A stretch of DNA of 64,000 bases from Perca fluviatilis (GCF_010015445.1 NC_053115.1:10259024-10323023); one strand, 5' to 3'. Positions 11,341-30,110 are shown, numbered from the stretch's first letter. The notes: generated from the letters alone by a model not told the origin. Made by a program: numbers and translations.

Positions 11341-12959
11341 GCGTGCGCACGCACACACACACAGACACACACACACACACACACACACGGTCCAGTTCTG
11401 GTGGTTGATGAACGCATATATGTGCTGATTAGCTCTCATAACGGGCCGGGTGGGTAGCACACTGCCATGAGTCCATGACACTAATGTCTGATTACTCCAC
11501 ATTTTCATTGTGATGTTTTGTGATTACATTCATAATCTGCAGCCTTCTCTGTCAGGTAAATATAGTAGCACAATGTCCTCTAATGTAGATACACTGTAAG
11601 TCAGTAGTAGGCTATACAGTGGAGTTGCATATTAAGTGGTTTGGGGTCCTTCTGTAAGTAATTTTGGGGTTCAATTTGGTTTAGAAGAATTCTACAATGA
11701 GCAATACCACAGGCCAAGCAATCGGCCCGTTCCAAACAGGCACATTTTCAACGGGCACTGCACTAGTAAACCATAATGCTGCAAGCATTTCATGGTAAGC
11801 ATTCTAATAAGGGCCGTAGCTTTAGCGATATCCTTCTTTATAAAATATGATCACATAAGAGAGAGGTGCACAGAGAAGATCTTCTAAGACATCTTTATTG
11901 TTCTTTATTCATTGTTTTGTTTTACATACATATTACATATTACACACGTTTACATACTTTGTCAAGAAGCATATATGTCTCTTGACAAGTCTTGTGGCTG
12001 TTTTTTGCAGCGGATCATGACTACTAATAAGGACCATTTCTGTGAGCTGTGTAACATGGTGTTTAGTTCCCACGTGGTGGCAAGATCACACTATGAAGGC
12101 AAAGTCCATGCAAAAAATCTTCGTAAACAAGGCATTCAGCCCCCAGGCAAGTGTGGGTTGTGTGATGGAAACGTATTGTAGTGATCTGAATTTTAATATT
12201 TACACATTAAAAGTAAATTCTGTTGACAGTATGATTTAACTCTCTGCTCAAGTTAGCTCAAACCCAAATTAACTTAAATTGATGATTTCTCGTTGCAGTT
12301 ATAGACAGATACACGGAGGTGCGTACTTTACCAAGTCTGACTCGGGATCCTGATGACGCTGACCAGAAATCAACCCCAAAAGGTAGCATGGAGCATCTTC
12401 TGGACCCAACAGCCACCACAACTACCCCCAGCACAGAGGTGGATCTGAAGGATCCTAACAAGTACTGTGCCCTGTGTGCTGCTTCCTTCAACAATCCCCA
12501 AATGGCTTTGCAGCACTACAATGGACGCAAACACCAGAGGAATCAGGCTAGACAGGAGCTGCTCAAAGAGCTCGGAGACGATGTCCAACAAGGTAACACA
12601 TGCTCCTGGCTATCCGCAAAGCAGTAATAATACAAAGGGCATCAGACCCCAGGAGCCCGGCACAGTGCGCACTCCACATAAAACGCCACATTACATCACT
12701 TCCAACAAGCTACACAGAGAACAATCAGAGCAAAACAACATCATGCAACTGTTTTACCCGAATATTCTCTGGTCCAGCTCAGCTAAAAACACAACACAGA
12801 ATCTGTCAGCGTGTCGTTCGTTACATAGCCTGTTTGTAACCGTTAGGTTAGTACAGTTAGGCTACAGACAAATGTTATCTTTGTGTCACCTGTTCAGGTG
12901 ATTGGATGAACCATCTGTCTATCACGACCGCAATTGTTGTTTTTAATGAAAAGCTGTTG

Positions 12960-12999
<40 letters not shown>

Positions 13000-15393
13000 A
13001 TTTCGCCCATCTTCTTTTACTTTCCCTTTTAGCTTTTAGTTGTTCTTTGTTTAATATCCTTCTTTTTTATGATGGCCCTGCCCCAGTATCAGCCATAACT
13101 ACAGCAGATAACTTCTGAAGTACAATTAGAATACAATTAGGCCTATAAAAATAAATCTACTGCTACCCTTTACCTGGCTGGATACACTAACACAGGCTTT
13201 TCCGGTGTTATGCCGAAATCTGTGACCCATCAGAATGTGTGATCTGTAGCGCTGTCTACCAAGTTCAAGTTCCACTTTATTTATCCTTCGAAAAGGAAAT
13301 TTGGTGAGCAGCAGGATATCTAAAAAAAAACACATACACGTCAGCAACATTATAAACACAACACAGGACACACATTAACACCGTCAATAGAGACACTCCT
13401 TTCCCCAAAACCAATGACAGAATCCAATTGGACAGTACACAAGTCAGTATGTCATAATGAACAATGACGGGAATACATTAATAAATAAACATTTACTGTA
13501 TACAAATTTCAAAAGATGTCACTCAAGTGAATTCAGGTTCCTAATAGCCACAGGAATAAAATAATCCCTGGCACCTTTAGTTCTTAACATAGGCAGCCTA
13601 AAACGGCGACCTGAGGGGAGCAGATTAAAATCCCAAAGAGTGGGTGGTCCGGGCAGTTTTTAAATTTGGTTAGCCTTACCCCTGACCCGTTTTTTATATA
13701 TGTTGCAGCTGTGATAGCTGTACCCCAACCACCTTAGACGCTACATTTACCAGCTTTGTTAGCACACACTTATTGGTCATTGGAAGACCACTATACCACA
13801 CCAAAATACAAAATGTCACGACTGATTCAATAAAACACTGGTAGAACAAAGTCATCAGAGTCCTGCACACGCTGAATGATTTCATCTTCCTCAAGAAGAA
13901 AAGTCTCTGTTGGAACTTTTTACAGGCAGCATCTGTGTGGCTCTCAAAAGATCATTTACTGTCAATGATGGTTCGTAAATGTTTATATTCATCCACTGTC
14001 TCAACATTCATGTTCTGGATCACAGTTTGTGAAACATTGTGCTGTGCCGTAAATAATAAAATGTGATCATTGATGCTGTCTTACCTCCTTTCCCACCTCT
14101 ATGTTGTTTACAGCCAACTCCCTGATGTGTCAGATGTGTAGCGTGCAATTTAATTCTGTGCAGATGTACCAGGCCCACATGCAGGGAAACAAACACCAGA
14201 TTAGGTAAGATCAAGAATATCCTGACAAGCACTTCATGTCCACTGTCACTGTGTCATCATTTATACTGCACTTAAAATGTAATCACTGCTATACTGTACT
14301 TCAACTTGTTTTTCTAGATCTTTGGCAAAATGTAAGCTCTATTAAGTGACTTCTTTGATACTTACACCTATTGAATAGCAACCTAATTCCTGTTTACATG
14401 TTCTTGACCAGGGAGAAGAAGGTTGTTGACCTGTGCAAATCCCAACAAAAAGACTACAACACGTTTGCAGATGAACTGGCAGATTACATTCAGGTTCAGA
14501 AGGTGCGTGGAATCATCCCCAAGGCCAGTCAAGTCCTCCCTCTGGGTGACACTCAAAAAGAGGATGAAGAAGAAGAAGAAGAAGAAGAAGAAGAAGAGGA
14601 ACCATTAAACACAGGGGATATCATACAACTGAACAAACCTATGCCCAACCTCCCTCCCACCTCTAACCCTTCTCATCACCCCCGCCCCGGCTGTTACTAT
14701 CCAGTTGAAGGGTGGCGTCCTCCGTACGGGGGCCCTGCCTGGCCGTCCCGTGGCTGGGATTACAGCTGCCCTCCTCCGGTCCTCCCAGGCTCAGACTCTC
14801 CACAGTTCACTAGTCGGCCCACAAAGAGAAGGAGGCACAGGAAGCAGTCGAGCTCCTCCTCGTATACTACTTCATCATCTTACTCTTCCTCCTATAGCAG
14901 TAGCACAAGTGACAGTGACGACAGTGAATACAGACGCAGAGGAAAGAGACGGATTAGAAGATCCAGGAGGGAAAGAGACAGGAAGGCAAGACATGAGGAC
15001 TCAGACAAGGAGGAGAAGAGGAGGAAGCGACGGAGGAGGGAAAGAGATAATGACTCAGAGGAGAGGAGAAGAGAGGGATCTGGAGAGTCAGAGCAAGAGA
15101 GGAGAAAAAAGCGCAAAAATCACAGCGAGCGGAGAAGGCAAGAAAAGAAATCCCGGGAGGAGGACTCTGAGGCGGAAGGAGGGGAAAGGTTGATGGACAA
15201 TTTAATGCCAGAAGACATGATGGGCAATAGAAAAGAGACTGACGTGCATATTCAGGCTGAAAGAAATGTTGAGCATGGGGAAGATGGACAGGCCAAACCT
15301 AAATACAGGAAAGAGAAGAAGAAAACAAAGGAGAAAGTAGACACTAGGACAGAGGAGGAGAAGCTGTGGGATGACTCCATTCTGGGCTGTTAA
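7840..15393 (+). CDS. zmat1: Zinc finger matrin-type protein 1-like
   Basis: Seven coding exons: 7840-7978, 10333-10439, 10545-10628, 12011-12146, 12299-12592, 14114-14204, 14412-15393. They total 1833 nt, giving 610 residues. Four U1/matrin-type C2H2 fingers start at about residues 64 (CHVC), 121 (CELC), 212 (CALC) and 259 (CQMC), each ending in H-x(5)-H spacing such as HYEGKKH. An acidic run follows at 335-348, then a Pro-rich stretch and a Ser/Arg/Lys-rich tail. The C-terminus RTEEEKLWDDSILGC closely matches the ZMAT1 ending and decides the name. U1-type fingers bind double-stranded RNA or DNA and the basic tail suggests a nuclear protein, though the precise role is unknown. Intron 4 uses a GC donor (12147-12148), required to keep frame. 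A LINE fragment sits in intron 5. The ATG at 7840 is the first in frame after the CRE. Confidence 0.9.
9091..9358. mobile_element. MITE in zmat1 intron 1
   Basis: Left end TAGGGCTGCAAT and right end ATTTCAGCTCTA are imperfect inverted repeats, a terminal sequence typical of hAT-like MITEs of fish. The centre is AT-rich and has no ORF. A related right-hand end (TTGCAGCCCTAA) lies at about 18105-18116. Confidence 0.45.
10745..11040. repeat. Interspersed repeat in zmat1 intron 3
   Basis: Starts at a (GTCT)n run and continues with TTCGATGGATTTCAAACTTG, a phrase I associate with a recurrent fish repeat. Composition differs from the surrounding AT-rich intron. The family was not identified and the ends are approximate. 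Confidence 0.35.
11302..11388. repeat. Compound (TC)n-(CA)n microsatellite
   Basis: A (TC)-rich run to 11340, then GCGTGCGCAC, then (CA)n to 11388, all within zmat1 intron 3. Confidence 0.9.
12960..12995. repeat. (CA)n microsatellite in zmat1 intron 5
   Basis: About 17 uninterrupted CA units. Confidence 0.9.
13268..14080 (-). mobile_element. LINE fragment, minus strand, in zmat1 intron 5
   Basis: On the minus strand the stretch reads as the end of a non-LTR reverse transcriptase: VETVDEYKHLRTIIDSK, a stop, SFESHTDAACKKFQQRLFFL, then RKMKSFSVCRTLMTLFYQCF and IESVVTFCILVWYSGL. The 3' end finishes with AAGGATAAATAAAGTGGA, a typical LINE tail. The interior stop and missing catalytic core show a dead 5'-truncated copy. 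It is inserted antisense to zmat1. An L2-like clade is likely but not proven. Confidence 0.7.
14561..14600 (+). repeat. zmat1: (GAA)n run encoding poly-Glu in zmat1
   Basis: A nearly pure trinucleotide run inside the last zmat1 exon that encodes about 12 consecutive glutamates. It is a coding microsatellite and probably length-variable between individuals. Confidence 0.85.
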
Positions 15394-15921
15394 ACTCAGA
15401 AGGCCCTGTTAAACTTTGTCTGTTGAACTGCTGACATTTAGGCAAAACATGAAGTTATCATGAGCATGACTTCTCATAAACAGTCTATGTTAAAATAATC
15501 TTTATAGCAGTTAACAAAAGAGTTTTTACTCTCATGCTCCGACAGCCCCATAGTGTTGTAGACGTGCTAGCTGGCTAGCCATGTTTAGTCAACTTGTATT
15601 TGTAAGGAATGAAAGAATTGCATTTGGAGGGGTTTCTTAAACACATCCACAACTATAATAGCTTTATTTTTCACTACGAAACTTATTAATATCTTAGATT
15701 GAATTAATTTGCACATCTTTATTAGCTTTTGGCTGTAATATTTAAGATGTCTTATTTTTTTGCCTATCTTTTGGATTATCAAGAAGTCCTCTTGACCTCT
15801 TAATACATCAATATGTTGCTGTATTTGTGCTTCTGGCAAGGACTTGATAGATTGTGATCCCTTTAGCAGCCTGTGGTTGGCACTGTTGAGCTTCATTCAG
15901 AGCATCAGTAAAGCAAATAAA
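15394..15921 (+). terminator. zmat1: zmat1 3' UTR and poly(A) signal
   Basis: Non-coding sequence after the TAA. The hexamer AATAAA at 15916-15921 is the first good poly(A) signal. Confidence 0.55.
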
Positions 15922-19338
<3,417 letters not shown>

Positions 19339-19546
19339 TCCCTTGGCTGGTGTATGGCCCTGTCTGATAGGCCCTGTGTGTGTGTGTGTGTCACACTGGG
19401 GTGTTACCTTGACGACTCAGGGCCCTGTCAGCTCAGTTCCTCCCATCATCTCTGACAGATAGATAACAGGAAAAGAAAGTATCAGCACCATCCCTCAGCT
19501 ATTAGTCAAGCGACACGGCTGGTACACACACTTGAGACCGGACAAA

Positions 19547-21688
19547 ATGATTCTGCTGCCACTGGCGTGGACACTGTTGATGGTATCGCTGTGGACATCA
19601 GGTAAGACCACTAAGTTTCTCAGATGTTTGGTAAGCCTCAGGCGTTCTGAGGCGTTCTCAACATCATAACTCAGTCAGGGGCCTGTAGCGAGGGATGTGT
19701 TGTTGTCCACTCTCAGAACTGAAGCTTGTCTGATGTTTAACTTAAATCATGTCTACATTTATTTGTGCTGAATGGTGAAATTAGTTTTTAATAGTCCAAT
19801 AGATGACGAGGAAGGTTTAAACACACTAAGTACAACGCCGTAGCTTTTTTGTTCATTTGTTATAACTGTAATGCTCAAACTGCCAGTTAATATAATTTCA
19901 TATATCAGAATTGAACTGGTATAAGTTTTTGATCTTATGCAACGACATCAATGTAATGTGTACAATCTGGATTAAAGGTTCAGTGATGATAAATGATGAG
20001 GGTAACAATACACTACCTGTTTGTGTTCTGCGTTAGGTCTATATGCATTTTTTTATTTACATTTTTTTTTTTTATATATATCATAGCTCTATCAAGGCAT
20101 TGAAATGGATTGTATATTTGTACTGTATAGGGCAACTCGTTGGATAAAGATGAAATCAATTTGGTGTGTTCTTGAACGTCACGCAATTTGTGCATTTCAT
20201 ACATGTTGGGCAGAACGAAATGATCATCCAAAAGACGTAACAGGGAGCCTTAACCTTTCGAATAATGGAAGCTTTTGAATTTCTGCTTACTTTTAGATAT
20301 TTCATAAGACTAGTGATTGCAACAGGTATATGCCTACATACCTGACTGAAAACAAATCAAATGCCAAGTCAAATGTCTTCCCATTTAGCAATTTCAAAGT
20401 GTCACCTTCACAGAGTTTAAAATACGTTTCTTCATAGTTTGGCTTCATTTCCATTCTTGCAACACTTTTGGTGATGTGTTTCTATGCTGTATTTCTAGTT
20501 ATGTTTGTTCACTCTGCCTTGCTTGAAGCACAAGTACTTGTCTGTGCTTTAACTTTACAATTAGTTTTTATTTTGTTAAGTAGGATAGACTGCATATGCG
20601 CTGTTGCCTAAGGCTTTTCCTTAAACCTTTCTAAACACCAAATGATGGACAATTTGGCTTGAGACATCCGAAAAAGTAACCTTTTTGAGAAAATACACAA
20701 TTCTTGGGAGTTTGGGCATTTGGCCTTGACTTTGTTGTCGTGTTTTAGAGCCCCGGCTGTTAAAGATATATGACCCTAAAGTCCCATACAGGACTTAATG
20801 AGTTGTACAAGCATGTGCCTGTTGAAATTTCAAACATCCCTCTATTTCCACTCCTAGGTTCGAGCCAGATCCTGCAGCAAGAACCCGTCAACAGTCTTTA
20901 TCCTAAGATCCTCAGTACAGAGGAGTTTGGGTGTGACTGCGGTAACATCTCCTGTGACTCTGTCTACTGGTTCCGCAGTATTTCCAACCACCGCAAAGTA
21001 GAGTTCCTAGGCCAATGTACCATCGTACGTCCTACATATGGGTTGGATGTGGACAAGGCACGATTCAAATTGTTCTCGAAGAGCACGTCCTTTACGCTAC
21101 GCATCATCAATGTGACAGAAGAGGACGCAGGGATTTATTCTTGTGTTCTCAAGAACAGGAAAGCAAACATAGAAATGTGGAAGCCTGGGACTCTTCTTCT
21201 GCCGGGAGGTTTGTATGCTGAAATCTCAAGCGCTTCATATACAGGAGTTAAATATGAAGTGAAATATCAAGCAGCTGTGAGAGTTTCAGTGCATCTGTCT
21301 GAATTCAGGTGGAAGACGAGGACTAAATATTTTAGAGGCTCAGTGCAATCTATACCAAACCTCTGCATTTAAATCTGGTGCTCTATGACATTGTGACTAC
21401 AAATAATGATGTGCCGCTATGTACCATGTTGAGTTAATCGAAAGAAATTTGTCTCACGTTGCCCTCTCTTCTTATATTTTACAGTATAACTCTCCACTAC
21501 TATACTATAACTCTATGATATGTTTGTCCTTTTTCTCCGGAGTTATTAGTTCTGACCAAAATCTTGGAGTTTGTCTTGCAAACCTCGGTGCGGCTGTCTT
21601 ATACAACCACATAGACTCAGTGGACACTCTAAAGAACCTCGATAGCACTCAACACAGTAACTGCTGTTGTTGCTTTTGTTAAGAGATG

Positions 21689-21757
<69 letters not shown>

Positions 21758-22758
21758 TTTTATAAAATGAAAATGACATACTTACAATAGATGTATTATA
21801 GCTATTTAGATACGTGTGTAGCGTCTATTTAAGCTGAACTGTCCACAGCTCTAATAGGACTGTGCTGGAGAGTCACATGCAGGCAAACAGCATACATTAT
21901 GTATTTGTTGAGAGAATTTGTTGATGAGATCCTAGTCAGGGTAGTTTTTTTTTATGATGGATAAAGATGGGGAAATGGGAACAGGTCAGAAATTACTGGG
22001 TTCTCCTTGTTTCTCTCTCTTTACACTCCTGCTTCACTGCTGGTTAGTCATCACTTGTCTTTATGGTTGTTTGGTCTTTATCTGACAGTGATCCCTCCAA
22101 CATTACCTCCTAAGGCAACACCCAAACCACCAGTCAAGTCAGTTTGTCGCTGCCCTAAGAAGAATTCTTCACAGGGTAAGTTATTAAGGATTTTTCATTA
22201 AAGGAAAAATAGCACATGTATGCACGTTTGTGGTGGTGCGTAATTAGTATGATGCTCTGCTGCTTACAAATTTGATGTTATATGTTTCTGATATATACAG
22301 TAAGCATTTTCGTCTGTGAACATGTAATGTAAAAGTACACATCTTGTGCATTGTACCAGATTGCGATGATGTAAATACAACCGGCAGTACTAAAAGAAGA
22401 AACTGTCTAATGATTGATTATATCACCTGCCGATACAATACAACAAGTTATAAGTTATTTAAATAAAACCATATATATGTTTGTTTTAGGCTGTGGCTCC
22501 CTGGTTCTGTGGCTGTTGGTTGGACTTATTGCGGCCCTTGCTCTAGGTCTCATCTGCACACTGTACTACTTCAGCCGTGAGTAGTTCTTGGTCGATACAG
22601 CACATTATGCTCACAAATAGTTGTCAAAGTTGTTGAACAGCTTTGAAATGTAAGAGTTAAAAAAATATTTGGTTGTATATCTGAGTGTTTACTTTTGTTT
22701 GTACACGTTTTTGCTTATAGGGCTCCCCAAAAAATGTCGGCACCACTTTGTGAAGTAG
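19547..22758 (+). CDS. cd8b: T-cell surface glycoprotein CD8 beta chain
   Basis: Exons 19547-19601, 20858-21208, 22089-22175, 22490-22576 and 22721-22758 join in phase 1 throughout, the hallmark of Ig-superfamily genes, and give 205 residues. Residues 1-19 are a signal peptide. The V-type Ig domain has Cys44, VYWFR at 54-58, EEDAGIYSC ending at Cys114 and WKPGT in place of the FGxGT strand. Residues 136-164 are a proline-rich hinge with CRC, 168-193 the membrane helix, and the tail is short ([12 protein letters not shown]) with a CRH motif. It pairs with CD8 alpha on cytotoxic T cells to bind MHC class I. Extra cysteines (46, 51, 72) are present. The TAG at 22756-22758 touches a possible donor (GTAGGT at 22755), so a slightly different tail is possible. 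Alpha versus beta is assigned from the proline-rich hinge, short tail and gene order. Confidence 0.88.
21691..21757. repeat. (GATA)n microsatellite in cd8b intron 2
   Basis: About 16 tandem GATA units. Confidence 0.95.
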
Positions 22759-23212
22759 GTAGATTACTACAAATGTTGAAAAGATCAGTTATTTTTTCTG
22801 TATAATCAAAAATCTCTGGATTCTTTACATTCCGTCCAATACTTTAATCTCTTTCTTTTGTGTTTGACCATGAAGGAGGCGATAGATGACCCAAACACTG
22901 CATCTACAGCTTCTATCTGAAACAAAGTATGTACCTAATGTGTGTCATTGTATTTATTTATATAAAAACATTTACCATACAAAACTGTTTCCAGGTGTGG
23001 TGGTTTCCAAGGTTGATGCAGTGTATGAATATTGAAAATCTTTCACATCCACTAACACTTGCCTCTGTGATTGCAGTAGCTGGAATGCTCCCTAAAGTGA
23101 TCCCTGAAGATCTCCTCTGCTAACAACAACCTTCTGTTGATGTCAACTTTATTAACAGCGAAATGTGCGCCAGTCAGAGAAGAGTTATATGTTTTCAAGA
23201 GCAGCAACCATG
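22759..23212 (+). other. cd8b: cd8b 3' region
   Basis: Non-coding sequence after the stop. An acceptor-like CCATGAAG near 22875 might define a spliced 3' UTR. No clean poly(A) signal was found before the repeat that follows. Confidence 0.35.
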
Positions 23213-23499
23213 TAAAATAGCGTTAGGGAGTGTGGACTAGTAGCAGCAGAGATGCCACTTCACCTCCTGGGCACTGCTGAGATGCCCTTGAGCAAGGCAC
23301 CGAACCCCTAACCCCTAACTGCTGTCCATGGGCAGCCCCTTCACGCCGACATCTCTCCATTTAATGCTTGTGTATAGTTCCTGTTTACATATGTGTGTAT
23401 ATTTCGGGCCTGTGTGTGTGTAATGTGCATAAACAGTGAAACATTTGAATTTCCCCCAAGGGATTAATAAAGTATGTCTTCTTCTTATTCTTCTTCATA
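23213..23499. repeat. SINE-like repeat B, copy 1
   Basis: The stretch 23213-23370 matches 24898-25065 closely (GTTAGGGAGTGTGGACTAGT, then CACCGAACCCCTAACCCC, then CCATGGGCAGC). This copy continues with TTCCCCCAAGGGATTAATAA and a T/C-rich tail, an ending common to teleost retroposons. It shows no coding potential. Confidence 0.6.
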
Positions 23500-24491
23500 T
23501 ATTGCCTTTTTATTTTGTTACATATATTACAAGACAGGTCAATAGCACATGTAATTATAATAAGCTCTGTGTTGTAACTTCTGCTCTATAATATTTTTTG
23601 ATTTGTCAATATGCAGATGACATCATCATTTATCCAGGTGCTTTTTCATTTCAGCAGATCTGTGATCTGTAGCTTTGGTTTTTAGTTTACTATTATTAAA
23701 TCAAAACCAAACCGGCAGTACTTTTTCTCAAAGCCCACACCTAATCTGTTTATTTACATACAAAACACATAGACTTTTAACAGCTACATGGAAATACAGA
23801 TTATGTTCATATGCTTTTTGCTCTCTTTTCGGTATTTATTTGTCATTCATAGTATTGCCAAGTGTTTTGTTTTAAACTGCACTGTGAAGTGGGTTTTCTG
23901 TGAGCATAATTCTCTTTAATCAATAAAATTGTATATTTTCAATCAAGTGGTAACTCTTCTTTGTATAGGCGATACAAGTTTTTTCTATTATCCTATAAAC
24001 AAATTCTCTCTTTTTTTATAATGATTCAGTGCCTCGTTACATCCAGATAAGTGCCAAAAGGCAGAGTTACCCACAGATTAGTAAAGCTTTGACACCTTGC
24101 TCAGGGACACTTTTGCAACAGCAGGAATGATACAGGTATAACCTCAGGGTCAAATGCTGTGTGTGTCTCCAGTGACAGCTTTGACTTGTGCTCAGATAAC
24201 TAACAAGTCCTGTTTCAAAATGCTTGCAATATTGCATCGTACGTGTAAACAATTTCTGTTCACGCGTATGGAAAAGAAGAGAAAGAGGTTTGGAACACAT
24301 CCATTGTCAATATTGTGTTTGGCGGAAGTTGAGTAGGTGAGTGACAGGGTTTGGTTTCTTCCTTTACCTTTGATGTGTAAACTTGCATCACATTCACTTT
24401 CTGCTAAACTGCCTCCAGTATGTGCCAACATGCTTTATTGTTATAATCCTAAATTACAGGCAACAAAGTCATTTTATAGCAAACTGTGTGT

Positions 24492-24530
<39 letters not shown>

Positions 24531-24575
24531 TTCTCTCTCTCTCTGTCACACACACACATACACACACAAGTAACA
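24492..24575. repeat. (CT)n-(CA)n microsatellite
   Basis: A (TC)n run to 24544 followed by CACACACACATACACACACA. Confidence 0.9.
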
Positions 24576-24897
24576 CACATGCACACCTGTGAGTTTGAGG
24601 AGTGTGAAGAAACGACTGAGTTGGTGGTTGTTAAGGTCTCAGGGAGTGTGCGCGACCCTTTCCTGTGTGCTGGAGAGAGAGAAGAGACAGAACCGTGTTC
24701 ACTGAGATACTATCGCTTCGCTCAGCTTTGAGCTCTTCATCTAGTCTCTGAAACAAAAAGACCACAAAAATACCACAGACGGAACCACAAGCACTAACAG
24801 ATACACAGTGAGACAGAGAGAAAGACAGAAAGACAGAAAGAGCGTTACAGTTTTGAAATGAGTACTGTAAGAAAAAAACCCTGAAAACGTCAAGACA

Positions 24898-25065
24898 TCT
24901 AAAATAGTGTTAGGGAGTGTGGACTAGTAGATGCAGAGATGCCAGTGCACCTCCTGGGCACTGCTAAGGTGCCCTTGAGTAAGGCACCGAACCCCTAACC
25001 CCTAACTGCTCGGGGCGCCTGTCCATGGGCAGCCTCTTCACTCTGACATCTCTCCATTTAACAGT
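24898..25065. repeat. SINE-like repeat B, copy 2
   Basis: Diverged second copy of the sequence at 23213-23370 in the same orientation. It carries an extra CGGGGCGC segment and lacks the GGGATTAATAA tail. GAAAACKTCAAGACATCT flanks it on both sides (24882-24899, 25071-25088), so it interrupts an older duplicated stretch or has an 18-bp target-site duplication. Confidence 0.6.
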
Positions 25066-25171
25066 GAACCCTGAAAACTTCAAGACATCTGTTGCAGTGT
25101 GTTTTATATGCTATAATACAATATTATAAAATGTTATTACCAAATGTGTTTGATTACAGTGTACATGGTTT

Positions 25172-25417
25172 GGTAACACTTCACTTGAAGGTATCTACAT
25201 AAGAGTGACATGGCACTGTCACGAACACATGACACTGTCATGACACATAAACCCTAACCCTAACCATAACCATAACTTGTCATGACAAAAACCAAATGAC
25301 ACCTATTGACAGAAGTGTTATGTCATAAAGGTTTATGACTTGTTTATAATGATTTATGACATGTTCATGAAAGTGTTGTGTCACTCTTATGTAGATAGCT
25401 TCAAGTAAAGTGTAACC
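25172..25417. mobile_element. Foldback MITE with 8-bp TSD, family C copy 1
   Basis: The ends GGTAACACTTCACTTGAAGG and its near-complement CTTCAAGTAAAGTGTAACC form inverted repeats that continue inward (TCTACATAAGAGTGAC / GTCACTCTTATGTAGA). The 246-bp element is flanked by the perfect 8-bp duplication CATGGTTT (25164-25171 and 25418-25425). An 8-bp target-site duplication fits the hAT superfamily. No ORF, so it is non-autonomous. Confidence 0.85.
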
Positions 25418-25429
25418 CATGGTTTTAAC

Positions 25430-28701
<3,272 letters not shown>

Positions 28702-28753
28702 ATTTCATTTGAAATAACCCTGATAACATCATCAGGGTTATTTCAAATGAAAT
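28702..28753. repeat. Perfect 23-bp inverted repeat (hairpin)
   Basis: Arms 28702-28724 and 28731-28753 are exact reverse complements around a 6-base loop (AACATC). There is no ORF and no long element around it, so it is a solitary palindrome or the remnant of a foldback element. Confidence 0.9.
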
Positions 28754-29027
28754 CTATTTGAGGGCCAGTTATTGCACTTCTCCGCACAGCAGTTGTTTTC
28801 TATCAGCTTTTTCCCCCTCAGCTGTCAACGATAAAACACTGCGGTGACATCACTGGTTGGGATGTGGCCAGTAATGCAACACACTTTAAAGTTTCAGGCC
28901 TTACAGAGCAGCAGTTTTGTGACTCATGATTCAGTGATTTACTGTTTAATCAATGACAGAGCTATAAATCCTGCTTTTGCTGCCATCTAGCGGTTAAAAT
29001 ATTCACCTTGCTACATTGATGTTGGAC

Positions 29028-29460
29028 TAGTCTACATCCACGATGTTCCACTTCCGGCAATGCTCCGTTGCCGTCAGAAACCGCTAGTTTTCACTCTTTT
29101 TGGCCGGATGTTCGTTAACTTAGGCTTTCTTTGTGTTGTAATTTTAAACTCTGGTGGATTTATGAGGATTATGGTTAACTGCTCCTCAGATCTCTGCAGG
29201 GTAAATCCAGACAGCTAGTTAGACTATCTGTCCAATCTGAGTTTTCTGTTGCATCACTAAAACAACTTTTGAATGTACACGTTCCACAAAAACAAGTTCC
29301 TTCCCGAGGCTATTTTGCAGCGGCACCGTGGCTCTGTCTGGTGCTTAGCGCAGTCCACGACGTGATTGGTTTAAAGAAATGCCAATGAACCAGAGCACGT
29401 TTTTCTCCCATCCCGGAATGTTGTGTGGACTAGCCAGACGGGTCTGGCAAAGCGAGACTA
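29028..29460. mobile_element. Non-autonomous DNA transposon with 9-bp direct repeat
   Basis: The 433-bp unit starts TAGTCTACATCC and ends AAAGCGAGACTA. Its outer six bases (TAGTCT/AGACTA) are inverted repeats. It is flanked by ATGTTGGAC at 29019-29027 and 29461-29469. The ending GGTCTGGCAAAGCGAGACTA is one I associate with a frequent fish element. Local GC content is higher than the flanks. No intact ORF. Confidence 0.75.
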
Positions 29461-29954
29461 ATGTTGGACTGCATTATATTGCGTTACATTGGGTGTCGGG
29501 TGTCGGGTGTGGTTAGCGATGCAACATGGATGAAACTTTTTCTGATTAGCATGCCATTGTCATACGTTTAGAAAAAAATATTTAAGGTGATGTTACAATT
29601 TGACAGGTTTATTTAGTGCTATAATCAGCATAACTAGACTCTTACTACCTAACACATCCTTAAAACAGGTAAGCGTGTAAGCCAAATACTTTAAGTCCCA
29701 CATGAATAAAGATTCAAAATGAAATGTATTATCAACTTCTGCTAAAATAGAATAGAATAGATGCATTTTGTGGACTAGGTGTAAACAAAAGACAAAGTGA
29801 GGTTAGAAACCACTTGAAGCTACTCAGGTGTGGACCATTTCTTGATGTCCTACACTACTCTGCCTTTTGTCTTCTCCCTGGAAACCACACCACACACAAC
29901 AGCAGGCAGGGACCTCACAGCAAATCTAATGTCTTTCTGCAGACAGAATATGAG

Positions 29955-30110
29955 ATCAATCCAATTCAATTCAATTTTATTTATAGTATCAAATCATAAC
30001 AAGCATTATCTCGATACACTTTACAGATAGAGTAGGTTTAAACCACACTCTATAATTTACAAAGACCCAACAATTCCAGGAATTCCCATAAAGATCAGTG
30101 CACATTGTTT
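29955..30110. repeat. Interspersed teleost repeat
   Basis: Contains the run ATTCAATTCAATTTTATTTA followed by TCTCGATACACTTTACAG and ATTTACAAAGACCCAACAAT. This order of phrases is one I recall as a common dispersed repeat in percomorph genomes. Ends are approximate. Confidence 0.5.

Noticed and set aside
14705..15193. 162-codon frame inside the last zmat1 exon
   Set aside because: Overlaps the zmat1 frame, which ends in the diagnostic RTEEEKLWDDSILG motif; Arg/Gly-rich by-product of a purine-rich coding strand.
21689..21760. GATA tandem array as a CRISPR or regulatory array
   Set aside because: Simple tetranucleotide microsatellite with no spacers; no CRISPR array anywhere in the window.
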